This document shows positions 1 to 9,144 of a DNA stretch of 64,000 nt, piece by piece. This DNA is from Platerodrilus igneus (Eukaryota > Arthropoda > Insecta > Coleoptera > Lycidae): contig JARFIW010000170.1 in NCBI GenBank assembly GCA_036346225.1, positions 13,432,501-13,496,500 of the forward strand. Reading direction: 5' to 3'. Under the pieces are notes generated by a model, which saw only the letters and a program-made list of their open reading frames with translations, did no database searches and was not told where the DNA came from. Position numbers and translations under genes: made by a program. Within the stretch, counting starts at the first letter, position 1, and every line of letters begins with the position of its first letter.

Positions 1-849
1 GACTTCAATTTGCCCAATGTAAAATGGTTTAATTCAGAACCAGGTGTAGCAGTTAGTTGTTCACAAGACCCTAAGGCCATAGTTCTCACTCAAGGATACT
101 CATTTCTAAATTTTACCCAAAATTGTTGCATCCCAAATGGTAATTATGTTTATTTAGATCTAGTATTCTCAAATAAACATGATTTAGCTATTGAGTCTGC
201 AATAGATCCATTACTTCCTAAATCCATACATCATGACGCATACTCATTTGCAGTATCTTGTTTTCGTACTAATGATATTAAGCTACAATATACTGAACCT
301 TCTTACGATTTTAAAAATGCTGATTACAAAGCTTTGAATCTCTATCTTGCCTCAATAAATTGGCCAACTCTCTTAAATATTCCAGATGTAAATGAAGCCA
401 TTTCTAAATTTTACAATGTGTTACGTACCGGCATAAAACTTTATGTACCTCAAAGACGTTATACTACATCAAGCTTTCCTAAGTGGTTTACAGTAGAACT
501 AAAGAATCTCGTCTATCAAAAGAAAGCTGCACATGTGACATATAAGCAATATCCAAATATTGCTACTTATCAAACATTTGCTTCTCTAAGAACACGATGT
601 AAAATACTTGCAAAAACTAGTTATGCGAATTATATTAATGATATTAATGACAAATTAACTACTGATCCTAGAGCCTTTTGGGCATTTTTAAAAACAAAAA
701 CTCTTTATATGGATTACCGCATAGTATGTTTCTTGATGACCAACAAAAAACTAAGGGTGAAGATATTGCAAATTTGTTCTGCGATTACTTCTCAACTGTG
801 TACTCTCAAGAAGAAAATTCATTATATACGAGCACACCAAACAACATAA
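1..849 (+). pseudogene. LINE ORF2 fragment: end of endonuclease and linker before the RT
   Basis: One open frame runs from base 1 to the stop at 849. It starts within the apurinic-like endonuclease at the GDFN motif (DFNLPNVKW visible), continues through LDLVFSN and a HHDAYSF segment matching the C-terminal catalytic region (S/D-x-HH type), then a basic linker (KWFTVELKNLVYQKK) and WAFLKTK. These are typical of jockey-clade ORF2 proteins, which nick target DNA and reverse-transcribe the element's own RNA. After about base 700 the frame reads unrelated residues, and the natural continuation is one frame over, so there is a frameshift near 700-710. The RT half resumes at 7439. Confidence 0.88.
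846..849. repeat. Target-site duplication ATAA, left copy
   Basis: ATAA lies directly before the LTR terminus TGTAACG. The same four bases follow the other LTR at 7439-7442. Four-base duplications are usual for Ty3/Gypsy integrases. Confidence 0.9.
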
Positions 850-1372
850 TGTAACGAGCTACTACTACCGCGTTTCTTTAATTTAAAACAAGTAATAACA
901 AACGTCTTTATTACTTACTGTTCACAAGTCTAATTAACAGTATATGCCTTATTTATAGATGTTTTCAGTCCACTTAACAATGAAGCACTATTACACTAAT
1001 GAATTTACAAGCACTAATATCTTCTTAAATTAACTCCTTTACCATAGGTTCATTAACAACACTAACACTACTATTTATTTATACACTTCTATTTATTTAT
1101 GTATACTACAAGCTGTATGAACATTAGACACAGCATATCACATTTATGTATACTTCAAAAGCTCAAAACTGCTATCACTTTACAACGTTATAATTTATAT
1201 TAGACATTCAAGAATAGACTAACTCTTACATTCATAAGCTGCCTTATATATACCCTGCATTAAGATATGACTCATTATCTAGAACTTTGTAGAAGGATTC
1301 TCGAATGCTGAAGAATACGCTGTGCCCCGGCGTTTGTATGTTTGACGGGTTGCCTAATAGTGGATCGCAACA
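850..1372 (-). repeat. Gypsy 3' LTR (523 bp)
   Basis: On the minus strand it starts TGTTGCGATCC and ends CTCGTTACA, giving TG...CA ends. It matches 6915-7438 base for base except for one missing G in a C/G run near 1330, as far as I can align by eye. The cargo reading frame runs through the purine tract into this LTR and stops there (about 1275). Confidence 0.95.
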
Positions 1373-1529
1373 CTGCCCCCTCTTTAAAACCGTTACGTCT
1401 CGTAACTGTAAATCCATCTTGACGCCAATTCGATGACTGGTGACGGTATCGGCAGTTATCTCCTCTGGTGCATCCACCGCGTCGTTGGAAGTAACAGTCA
1501 ACACTCTTTTCTTGGTCTTGGTAGGAAAC
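1275..1529 (-). CDS. CCCH zinc finger tail after the macrodomain
   Basis: The same open frame that carries the macrodomain C-terminus (1275-1787) continues with a short linker and then CYFQRRGGCTRGDNCRYRH. This is a C-x7-C-x5-C-x3-H zinc finger at residues 98-116 of that frame (1440-1496). Fingers of this spacing usually bind RNA. The frame runs through the purine tract and stops inside the 3' LTR. The finger is intact here. Whether the macrodomain and finger are made as a pol extension or as a separate product cannot be told, because the frame is broken upstream. Confidence 0.8.
   Translation of the reverse strand, partial: VSYQDQEKSVDCYFQRRGGCTRGDNCRYRHQSSNWRQDGFTVTRRNGFKEGAVLRSTIRQPVKHTNAGAQRILQHSRILLQSSR
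1373..1388 (-). other. Polypurine tract
   Basis: On the minus strand AAAGAGGGGGCAG directly precedes the 3' LTR start TGTTGCG, the position where plus-strand DNA synthesis is primed. Confidence 0.75.
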
Positions 1530-1957
1530 CGGTTGATAACAACAAACAAGAACCTGGACGTTGGTTTCCTGGAAAACTACTTCTAGCATATTTCGGACTA
1601 TCCTCCAATCTAAGCGATCCAGTCCACAACCTAGCTTGGGAACCGCTAGTTTCGTTACTCCATTTTCCATCATCTGAGCTTTAAGATTCAGCAAAGCCTC
1701 CCATAGATGTCCATAACTAGGTCTCTGCCATGAAGAATTTTTGGTGACCAGATAGTAAACATAACGATTCATATCTTGAAGAACCAAAGCTTTTCCTACA
1801 GTTGGCTGCTGTTGTACTAATTCATCTACACATCCAAACTTTTCTTAAAACAACAGCTATTCCCTTGACATTGCCAAATCTTGAGCTACGCAATGTGCAA
1901 GGGAATACTCTTCTGGTGCTCTAAACAGATCTTGCTGTTTTCAACAACAACGCCAAA
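1530..1957 (-). pseudogene. OARD1/TARG1-type macrodomain downstream of integrase, frameshifted
   Basis: Directly after the integrase end (VHFDRL) and a linker of about 50 residues, the minus strand encodes a macrodomain in three consecutive frames. The landmarks are DLFRAPEEYSLAHCVAQDLA (about 1880-1940), the KFG-VDEL segment (about 1835), RYVYYLVTKNSSWQRPSY, and VPKLGCGLDRLDW (Asp at about 1617-1619). This order matches the small ADP-ribosyl hydrolases OARD1/TARG1. In that family a Lys in the KKFG segment and the Asp of GCGLD are catalytic, and both have counterparts here. The two breaks are a short G run (about 1868) and a short A run (about 1846). ADP-ribose removal is inferred from family only. 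Host gene capture is the simplest origin. Confidence 0.85.
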
Positions 1958-2107
1958 TCTCGCTTTAGCGGAACCACCATACGCCGCCATAAAGCTCTCA
2001 AAATCTACATTTGGCTCATGATTAATAACTTGCCGAACACCATTATCATTATTCGAGTCTTCCTGGTTGTTGCCAGCGTAGGATGTTAAACGGTCAAAGT
2101 GTACCAC

Positions 2108-3290
2108 TTTCGGTTTACCACGAGGATCTTCTGATCCGGTACACTACATCATTAATCCTTTTAACACTTCGTACGGCCCTTCCCATTGTCTTTGTAGTTT
2201 TGGCGACAATCCACGTTTTCTTTGTGGATTGTACAACCACACTAAATCTCCAGGTTGATAACCACCTTCTTGTGCTCTCGTGTCATATTGTGATTTCATT
2301 CGATCGCTTGCTGCCTGTATATTCTTTCGGACGTTTTCGTGAATACTATTTGATCTTTCACGAAGCTTACTAACGTAATCTTCACCTGCGATCTCTTCTC
2401 CAGGTTTAAATCCAAACTGAAGATCACATGGTAGCCGCAATTCACGTCCTAGCATTACGCAAGCGGGAGAGTACCCTGTGCTGTCATGTACCGAAGATCG
2501 GTACGCCAGTAGGAACAAATGCAGATATTGGTCCCAGTCTCGTTGATGTTCAGAGACAACTTTGGCCAGGTACTTCCCTAACGTCCTGTTCATTCTTTCA
2601 ACCATTCCATCCGATTGGGGATGAAGTGGCGTGGTTCTAGTCTTCCTGATTCCAAGATGCTTGCAGACATTTTGAAACAATACTGATTCGAAGTTTCGAC
2701 CTTGATCGGAGTGTAATTCCAACGGAACTCCAAAACGACAAAACAACTCCTGACTAGTACATCTGCAACCGTCTCGGCTTCTTGGTTAGGTATAGCATAT
2801 GCCTCCGGCCATTTGGTAAAATAATCCATTGCAACCAAGATGTATTTATTTCCTTTCTCTGATTCAGGAAATGGACCAGCTATATCAATGGCTACCCTCT
2901 CAAAAGGATTCCCACGTTATACTGTCTCATTGGGGCTTTCCGTTTTGAGACCGGGCCATTTGCAGAGGCACACAATTCACATTTCCGGCACCACTCCTTC
3001 ACATCATCTTTGCAGTTCAGCCAATAGAATCTTTCTCTCACTCTCTCGAGAGTTCTTTTCACGCCAAAGTGCCCTCCGGAAATACCATCGTGCAAGTGCT
3101 GCAACACTTCCGGCACTCTGCTTCTCGGCACTATCACTTGAAGTCTCTCAGTGCCATCTTCAAATTCTAGGCGTCGTTTCAAGATTCTATTTTCCATCAT
3201 CAAGGAGTCCCACTGTGCCCAGTATGCCTTCAGGCTCCTACTTGAAATACTAATTTCTTCCCAAGCTGGTCGTTGTCCTCTATTTTCCAC
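2108..3290 (-). CDS. pol: Gypsy integrase (zinc domain, DDE core, GPY-type C-terminus), frameshifted
   Basis: Three frames carry one integrase. The zinc domain (2892-3290) shows HDGISGGHFGVKRT and CRKCELC, an HHCC site. The core starts with VAMDYFTKWPEAYA (2590-2838) and continues with LELHSDQGRNFES and GMVERMNRTLGKYL (2144-2746), which supply the second Asp and the Glu of the catalytic triad. The C-terminal domain shows WEGPYEVL and then VHFDRL at about 2100 in yet another frame. Integrase would insert the cDNA and leave the 4-bp ATAA duplications seen here. Breaks lie near 2900, 2740 and 2140. Confidence 0.93.
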
Positions 3291-4131
3291 TCAATAATAC
3301 GTCCTAATTCGGCGTCATTTTCCTGGTCTTCTCGTATTTTTTCGAGTTGCCAAGTATCATCGGTTACCGTCATTCTATGGATGACACTTATTTTCTCTTC
3401 CATCTTGGAGCAATGATTGCAGTCCACCGGACAAGGTCTCCTAGATAGAGCGTCTGCATTCCGATGGCTAGTTCCTACGCGATGTTCTGTGTCAAAGTCA
3501 TATTCCTGCAGCCGCTCTATCCACCTTGCCACTTGCCCTTCAGGATTTCGAAACTGCAGTAACCATTTCAGTGCAGCATGGTCTGTTCTCAACAGGAATT
3601 TACGGCCGTATAAGTACTTATAAAAGTGCTCTACGGATTTGACGACGGCCAACAGCTCCTTCTTGTCACACAATAGTTCCTTTCTGGCCGCGACAAGACC
3701 TTGCTGAAATACCCAATAACTTTTTCTTGTCCGTCCTGCACTTGAGAAAGAACGCCTCCTATAGCTGTGTTACTGGCGTCGGTATCCAACACAAATTTCC
3801 CCTCCATCCGTGGATAGCTCAAAATTGGTGCTGTAACTAGTAGCCGTTTCAGTTGTTCAAATGCTCTGTGGCAGTCGTCATTCCAATCATATTCTTGTCC
3901 ATCTTCGGTTAATTTTGTTAACGGTTTGGCAATGTTCGCAAACCGAAGTATAAAACGTCGGTAATATGTGCACAATCCTAGAAAACTGCGTAGTTGGTGT
4001 ATATCTGCTGGTGTAGGCCACTCCTGTACCGTTTTTATTTTGTCAGGGTCAGCTCTTATTCCGGTCTCCGAAACGACATGTCCTAGGTATTTCACCTCTT
4101 TTCCAAACAGGTGACACTTCTTGGGGCTCAA
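3230..4131 (-). CDS. pol: Gypsy RT connection and RNase H
   Basis: The connection reads [21 protein letters not shown] and [15 protein letters not shown]. RNase H begins with [18 protein letters not shown] (first catalytic Asp, near 3790), continues in the next frame (3230-3673) with the [22 protein letters not shown] segment and [13 protein letters not shown], and ends [12 protein letters not shown]. The frame changes near 3660. This domain removes the RNA strand during DNA synthesis. It is followed without a break by the spacer to the integrase. Confidence 0.92.
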
Positions 4132-4890
4132 TGTAAGGTTTGCCCCGTAATCTCTGGAATATCTCCTCTAGGTTCTTAAGATGTTCTTCGAAAGACCGAC
4201 CTAACACTATCACGTCGTCCAGGTACACCAGACATGTCTTCCAGGACAGTCCACGCAGTACCGACTCCATCAATCGTTCAAAAGTAGCAGGAGCATTGCA
4301 TAATCCAAATGGCATGACCTTGAACTGCCATAATCCAGTTCCAATTGTAAAGGCAGTCTTTTCTTTATCGTTTGGCTCCAAGCCTACCTGCCAGTATCCG
4401 CTTTTCAAGTCCAAGGTCGAAAACCATTTAGATCCGGATAGAGTATCTAAGGTGTCATCAATTCTGGGCAAAGGATAGCTGTCTTTCTTTGTCACATTAT
4501 TAAGCCGCCGGTAGTCTACACAAAACCTTGTCGACCCGTCCTTTTCTTGACAAGCACTACCGGGGATGCCCATGGACTATTCGAGGGTTCAATCACTCCC
4601 TGTTCTTCCATATCGGTGATAATTTGCTCAGCTTCCTTACGTTTTGCCAAAGGAAGCCGCCTGGGGTGCTGTCTTATCGGTTGCGCATCTCCAGTATTGA
4701 TCTTGTGCTGCACAACATTCGTCCTTCCTTTCTCACTATCATCCAGTGCAAACACACCTCGATATCGTCCGACCAGTTCTTTTACCTTGCCCAGTTGGTC
4801 GCCATTTAATCCTTGACACGAGGGTATCAACATATCCAGCAATTTCTGTGAGCAACCGTTGGTTGGTTTATTTTCGTGTCGTCCACACAA
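4049..4890 (-). CDS. pol: Gypsy reverse transcriptase (two overlapping frames)
   Basis: The N-terminal part lies in one frame (4516-4890: [39 protein letters not shown]). The palm lies in another (4049-4573: [27 protein letters not shown] with the first catalytic Asp, [16 protein letters not shown], and LVYLDDVIV with the YLDD active site). The frame change is at about 4545-4560. All catalytic Asp residues are present. The enzyme copies element RNA into DNA inside the particle. The order protease-RT-RNase H-integrase marks the element as Ty3/Gypsy rather than Copia. Confidence 0.94.
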
Positions 4891-5017
4891 CGTTTAATAT
4901 GACATACTGGAATGCAACTTCCCACAATCATGCCTTTCTTCAGGGTCACTGTATGGGGATTAATGTTCAGCACCCTTACTGGTACCATGTTTCGAGACTT
5001 TACCAGCGTTCTTCCAA

Positions 5018-5881
5018 TCAGAAGTCCTCCTGACCCATTCCCGATTCAGTTGCTTCCATCATGCATACTTGTCCTTCCCGGAGCGTACCATCCGGGTGTC
5101 CCATTACTATCATTTCCGCCTTCTCGGGTATTTTCACATCGCAAATCATTCGTACTTGCATCGTCTGGTTACTCCTACCTTGAAATGGAATCTCATCATC
5201 ATCTATCCGAAGCACATTTTCTTTCATGTTTACATGAAACCCATATTCTCTCATGAGATCCATTCCCAAGATCACTTCTTCTGTAACTTCAGCTACCAAC
5301 ACTCGATGATTAATTAATTTGTCCCCAATTGTCAACATAACGGCAGTCTCTCCGTGAGTACCAATCTTCTCACCACTTGCCGTTCGGAGACACACCGATA
5401 CAGGTAGCACTTTTCCACGACCAACCAAATCTGGTCTCACAATAGTTCTTGTTGCTCCTGTATCCACAAGTAATCGGACAACCCTACCATTAATTCTACC
5501 ATCGATATAAATACTGTCCAGACTTTCCACCGACGATGCAGCACGGATGATAATCTCCGGGGCACTACGCTGTGCTGTCGAAGTTCGCCCCCTTACATGG
5601 ACCAGCTTTGGCACAACCGGTTGTTTCTTTGGTTGAGTACAGCGTCTCTGCATATGGCCAACTTCACCGCAGCTCCAGCATCGTAGACGCCATCTCCGCG
5701 GTCGTTGTCTTTTCAGCCTTTCCGCCTTTCGCTTTTCAAACACACGATTGACTATTTCATCTATGCTGTTCTGAGCTTGACCAGGTTCCTCTAAGGCAGA
5801 CCGAGCTTTGTGACTCACCCTATGTGATGTCTGCTTAGCTGCTTCAAATTCAAGCGCATGGGCCAGTGCGTCATCCAACAT
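5018..5881 (-). CDS. gag-pol: Gypsy nucleocapsid zinc knuckle and aspartic protease
   Basis: A 287-residue open frame. Residues 68-81 (CWSCGEVGHMQRRC) form a CCHC zinc knuckle that binds element RNA. Residues 138-146 (LVDTGATRT) hold the DTG catalytic triplet of the retropepsin-like protease, with ILGMDLMREYGF downstream as the second protease landmark. A linker toward the RT follows. In one frame the C-terminus of gag and the protease are fused, with no frameshift site visible between them. The initial M at 5881 is internal to capsid and not a true start. Both domains look intact in this copy. Confidence 0.9.
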   Translation of the reverse strand: MLDDALAHALEFEAAKQTSHRVSHKARSALEEPGQAQNSIDEIVNRVFEKRKAERLKRQRPRRWRLRCWSCGEVGHMQRRCTQPKKQPVVPKLVHVRGRTSTAQRSAPEIIIRAASSVESLDSIYIDGRINGRVVRLLVDTGATRTIVRPDLVGRGKVLPVSVCLRTASGEKIGTHGETAVMLTIGDKLINHRVLVAEVTEEVILGMDLMREYGFHVNMKENVLRIDDDEIPFQGRSNQTMQVRMICDVKIPEKAEMIVMGHPDGTLREGQVCMMEATESGMGQEDF

Positions 5882-6340
5882 TTTGGCCGTGCTAGTCTTA
5901 GCGCTTGCTGTATTTCGCCATCCTTAACGCCATCCACAAATGTTTGGACAGCAAGTTGTTCGAGGAAGCTGTCTGGTGCCGTTGGGTATGCCAATCTAAC
6001 TAATCTGGCAATGTCAGCTTCGAATTCTTGCAGGCTTTCACTTGTCTTTGCGAGCGGTTCTTAACTTGTGCGTGGTAAACCTGTTGAAGGTGAGCATCTC
6101 CATATCTCATCTCAAGCTTCGATGTTAAGAGGCCGTAATCATTCTGCTGGTGATCGGGAATCGTTTGTAAGATGTTAAGAGCCTCCCCGTAGGGCCACTA
6201 TTAAGGAGATAGCCTTCTCTTTGTTGCACCAACCGTTGGCTATTGCAGCAGCTTCAAATTGTTTCAAATATGTGGGCCAAGGTGTTTTGCCATCAAATGT
6301 GGGTGGTTTCACTTTAAATTTAGACGGAATTGACTCGCTT
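5882..6340 (-). pseudogene. gag: Gypsy gag capsid region, broken frame
   Basis: Reading the minus strand in more than one frame recovers a Gypsy-type capsid start (FDGKTPWPTYLKQFEAAA near 6300), then a stretch rich in ALRGEAL-, LEMRYGDAH- and LQEFEADIARL-like residues, running into the ORF that starts at 5881. No single frame stays open, so there are at least two frameshifts or stops here. Capsid forms the shell of the intracellular particle in which reverse transcription takes place. Confidence 0.7.
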
Positions 6341-6456
6341 CTTTCCAGGGTTCTTATTTCTGGAATGTTCTGATGAAAACTTGGTTTGTTAATTCAAGTG
6401 GCCGCGTTGTTAGTGAAATCACCTGTTCTTGCAGCCTCATCATATCTTCTTCCATT

Positions 6457-6831
6457 TTACCAATTTACTGTCCAACTTTTGCTCAACTGTTTTACCTGTA
6501 CAGTGACATCTTCTTTCAATGCAATGGAGCTTGCTATTAATCTTTGTTCTAACGTGGCCGTCTTTTCATTCAACTCTTCCATTTTCATCGCGTTTTCACT
6601 AAACCGCTCTTCTATTTTCTTAGCATTTTCAGTTAACCTTTCGGTAAGATTTGATTCCAGTTCAACTGACCTCACTAAATTTTCACCGAGTGTCACTTCC
6701 AGTTTAGCCGACCTCTCCTCCATTTTCTCAGCATTTTCGTTTAACTTTTCTTCTATACCCGATTTAAAATCCTTAAGGAAATTCATTAAATTTTCTGCCT
6801 CCATCTTATTTTGACTCCTTGTAACTGGCAT
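6457..6831 (-). CDS. gag: Gypsy gag, N-terminal coiled-coil region
   Basis: This 124-residue open frame begins MPVTRSQNKMEAENL about 85 bp inside the 5' LTR, the first ATG in that position, so I take it as the gag start. Most of it is charged heptad-like sequence (repeated ENAKKMEER-type segments, roughly residues 15-105), consistent with a coiled coil used in particle assembly. The frame is lost near 6457 and capsid continues in other frames. Family and position support the call; there is no diagnostic catalytic motif. Confidence 0.75.
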   Translation of the reverse strand: MPVTRSQNKMEAENLMNFLKDFKSGIEEKLNENAEKMEERSAKLEVTLGENLVRSVELESNLTERLTENAKKIEERFSENAMKMEELNEKTATLEQRLIASSIALKEDVTVQVKQLSKSWTVNW

Positions 6832-6904
6832 ATATAAACTACTTAAATGTCTTTAGACTGGTGTGCTTTCCTTTTAAATTAATCACTATATACCCCACAA
6901 ATGC

Positions 6905-6913
6905 CTGACACCA
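6905..6913 (-). other. Primer-binding site, leucine-tRNA-like
   Basis: One base inside the 5' LTR the minus strand reads TGGTGTCAG. This is complementary to the CTGACACCA end typical of leucine tRNAs, so a leucine tRNA is the likely minus-strand DNA primer. Only nine bases are clearly matched; the tRNA identity is inferred. Confidence 0.6.
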
Positions 6914-6914
6914 G

Positions 6915-7438
6915 TGTAACGAGCTACTACTACCGCGTTTCTTTAATTTAAAACAAGTAATAACAAACGTCTTTATTACTTACTGTTCACAAGTCTAATT
7001 AACAGTATATGCCTTATTTATAGATGTTTTCAGTCCACTTAACAATGAAGCACTATTACACTAATGAATTTACAAGCACTAATATCTTCTTAAATTAACT
7101 CCTTTACCATAGGTTCATTAACAACACTAACACTACTATTTATTTATACACTTCTATTTATTTATGTATACTACAAGCTGTATGAACATTAGACACAGCA
7201 TATCACATTTATGTATACTTCAAAAGCTCAAAACTGCTATCACTTTACAACGTTATAATTTATATTAGACATTCAAGAATAGACTAACTCTTACATTCAT
7301 AAGCTGCCTTATATATACCCTGCATTAAGATATGACTCATTATCTAGAACTTTGTAGAAGGATTCTCGAATGCTGAAGAATACGCTGTGCCCCGGGCGTT
7401 TGTATGTTTGACGGGTTGCCTAATAGTGGATCGCAACA
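6915..7438 (-). repeat. Gypsy 5' LTR (524 bp)
   Basis: This is a direct repeat of 850-1372 with one extra G. It lies upstream of gag on the minus strand and so supplies the promoter for the element. Confidence 0.95.
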
Positions 7439-7442
7439 ATAA
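7439..7442. repeat. Target-site duplication ATAA, right copy
   Basis: ATAA follows the LTR terminus GCAACA and matches 846-849. Confidence 0.9.
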
Positions 7443-8760
7443 CTCAATATGATATATCTTATCCTCAAATTACTAAGGCTATTATATATAACAAAATATC
7501 TACTTTACCAAATAAATTAACAGCAGGTCCTGATGACGTCCCAAACATTTTTCTTAAAAACTGTATATGTACTATTATCGAACCACTATTTCTAATCTTT
7601 AAACTATCTCTGGATTGTAGAACCTTTCCTGATATTTGGAAAGAGAGCTTTATTGTACCTGTGTTCAAATCAGGTGATGCAAGTAATGTACAGAACTATA
7701 GGAGCATATGTAATCAATCAGCTATGTCTAAGTTATTTGACAGTATTATCTGTGACCAACTAAGTTTCACTTGTTCAACAATCATTAATGATAATCAACA
7801 CGGGTTTCATAGTGGAGATCTACTACAACTAACTTAATGGTCTTCAATCAAGATATTTTGGAAGCCTTAGAGATGAGGTGTCAGGTTGATGTGATTTACG
7901 CAGATTTCTCCAAAGCCTTTGATCGTGTTGACCATAAATTTCTATTGATAAAGTTAAAATGGCTGGGTTTTGGTGATAATATAATTGAATGGTTAAAGAG
8001 TTTTTTGACAGGCAGATCACAAAAGGTCAAAATCGGCTCGTTCAGTTCCAGAAGTATTCCCATTCCATCTGGAGTTCCTCAAGGAGCACATATTTCGCCC
8101 CTATTATTTAATCTGTTCATCAACGATATAGGAAAATGCTTTGCAAATAGCAAGTATCTATTATTCGCTGATGATCTTAAATTTTATAAAGTTGTAAACT
8201 CACAACAGGATGCTGACTTTTACAGGAAGATATAAATTGCTTGATAAACTGGTGCAATATTAACAATATGTCACTCAACATCAATAAATGCTACCATATG
8301 AGTTTCTACAGATCCAAAAAATTTGATAGTCGTTACTTTATAAATGGAAATTTGCTCTGCTCTGTAAACTCTGTAAAAGATTTAGGCATAATACTAGATA
8401 ACAATCTTGATTATAATGATCATATAAACTTTATTTCCCTTAAAGCCTCCAAAATACTAGGTTTTGTTCTCAGATATGGTGCCGAGCTATCTATACAAGC
8501 TTTAACACGCGTGTATATGTCGTTGGTTGTTCAACTTTAGAGTATGCATCGTTGATCTGGTCTCCTATGTATAAGATACACATGTACACATTAGAAAGAA
8601 TTCACCATAAATTTTTACGTTACTGTGCTTATAAACTAAAAATATTTATTGATAATCACGATTATTCGAGTATTCTTAATGTCTTAAATTTACAAACGCT
8701 TGAAACTCGTCGAAAATGTAACGATTTGATTTTGTGTATAAACTTCTAAATGGGAAAATT
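7439..8760 (+). pseudogene. LINE ORF2 fragment: reverse transcriptase domain (jockey-like)
   Basis: This is the reverse transcriptase half of the LINE interrupted at 849. Motifs in order: FPDIWKESFIVPVFKSGD (7627-7680 region), YADFSKAFDRVDHKFLL (catalytic Asp, about 7896-7945), SGVPQGAHISPLLFNLFINDI, YLLFADDLKFYK (FADD active site, about 8158-8190), then the thumb with VKDLGIILDNNLDYNDH. The catalytic residues are intact, but at least three frame breaks (about 7820, 8225 and 8540) split it into short ORFs. C-terminal remnants continue to about 8750 without an RNase H domain, consistent with the jockey/CR1 group. The protein would have acted in target-primed reverse transcription in the nucleus. 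Confidence 0.9.
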
Positions 8761-9144
8761 GACTGTTTACAACTTATCGAGAGAATTCATTTTAATGTTC
8801 CTAATAGACTTTGCGTAACCATAATTTATTTAGTATTCCTTTTCATTCTACAAATTATGGACGGCACATACCTTTAGACAGATCTTTACATTTATTTAAT
8901 AAGTTAAAAGTAGACCCTTTCTGTAATTCATTAATTAAATTTAAAAAATGTATTCGCACGGTAGAAATTTAAATGTATTTGTTATGCTGTAGGACTTGTA
9001 TAATTGAACAATAGTCACTAGTTATACTATTAATTTAGAGCTATTTTAGTTTTTAGTATTTGTTATACATTTTGGAAGAAAATATTGTTTAATAATGGGG
9101 ATTTCCCGTAAATAAATAAATAAAATAAAATAAATAAAATAAAA
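8761..9144 (+). other. LINE 3' UTR and AAATA-type tail
   Basis: This AT-rich stretch carries remnants of the ORF2 C-terminus and then untranslated sequence. It ends in repeated AAATAAATAAAATA tracts at about 9108-9144, which I read as the simple-repeat tail of the jockey-like LINE. Confidence 0.6.

Larger units (their letters stand above)
850..7438 (-). mobile_element. Ty3/Gypsy LTR retrotransposon with a macrodomain cargo, inserted in a LINE
   Basis: A complete LTR element of 6589 bp read on the minus strand. It has LTRs at both ends (TG...CA termini), 4-bp ATAA target duplications (846-849 and 7439-7442), a primer-binding site, and a purine tract before the 3' LTR. Domain order is gag coiled coil, capsid, CCHC knuckle, protease, RT, RNase H, integrase, then macrodomain and CCCH finger. 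Protease-RT-RNase H-integrase is the Ty3/Gypsy order. The LTRs differ by about one base, so the insertion is recent. The reading frame is nevertheless broken at several places, often at homopolymers. Confidence 0.96.
1..9144 (+). mobile_element. Jockey-like non-LTR retrotransposon, 5'-cut by the window and split by a Gypsy insertion
   Basis: A LINE on the plus strand. The window opens inside its endonuclease domain (residues DFNLPNVKW from base 1). The linker follows, then a Gypsy element at 850-7438, then the reverse transcriptase and 3' UTR. The 3' end is an A-rich AAATA-type tail at about 9108-9144, as in jockey/CR1-type LINEs. The two halves are joined by the ATAA duplicated on Gypsy insertion, and removing the Gypsy element and one ATAA restores contiguous LINE sequence. 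The 5' end and target duplication lie outside the window. Frameshifts make this copy dead. The jockey or CR1 assignment comes from motif order and tail type only. Confidence 0.9.
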
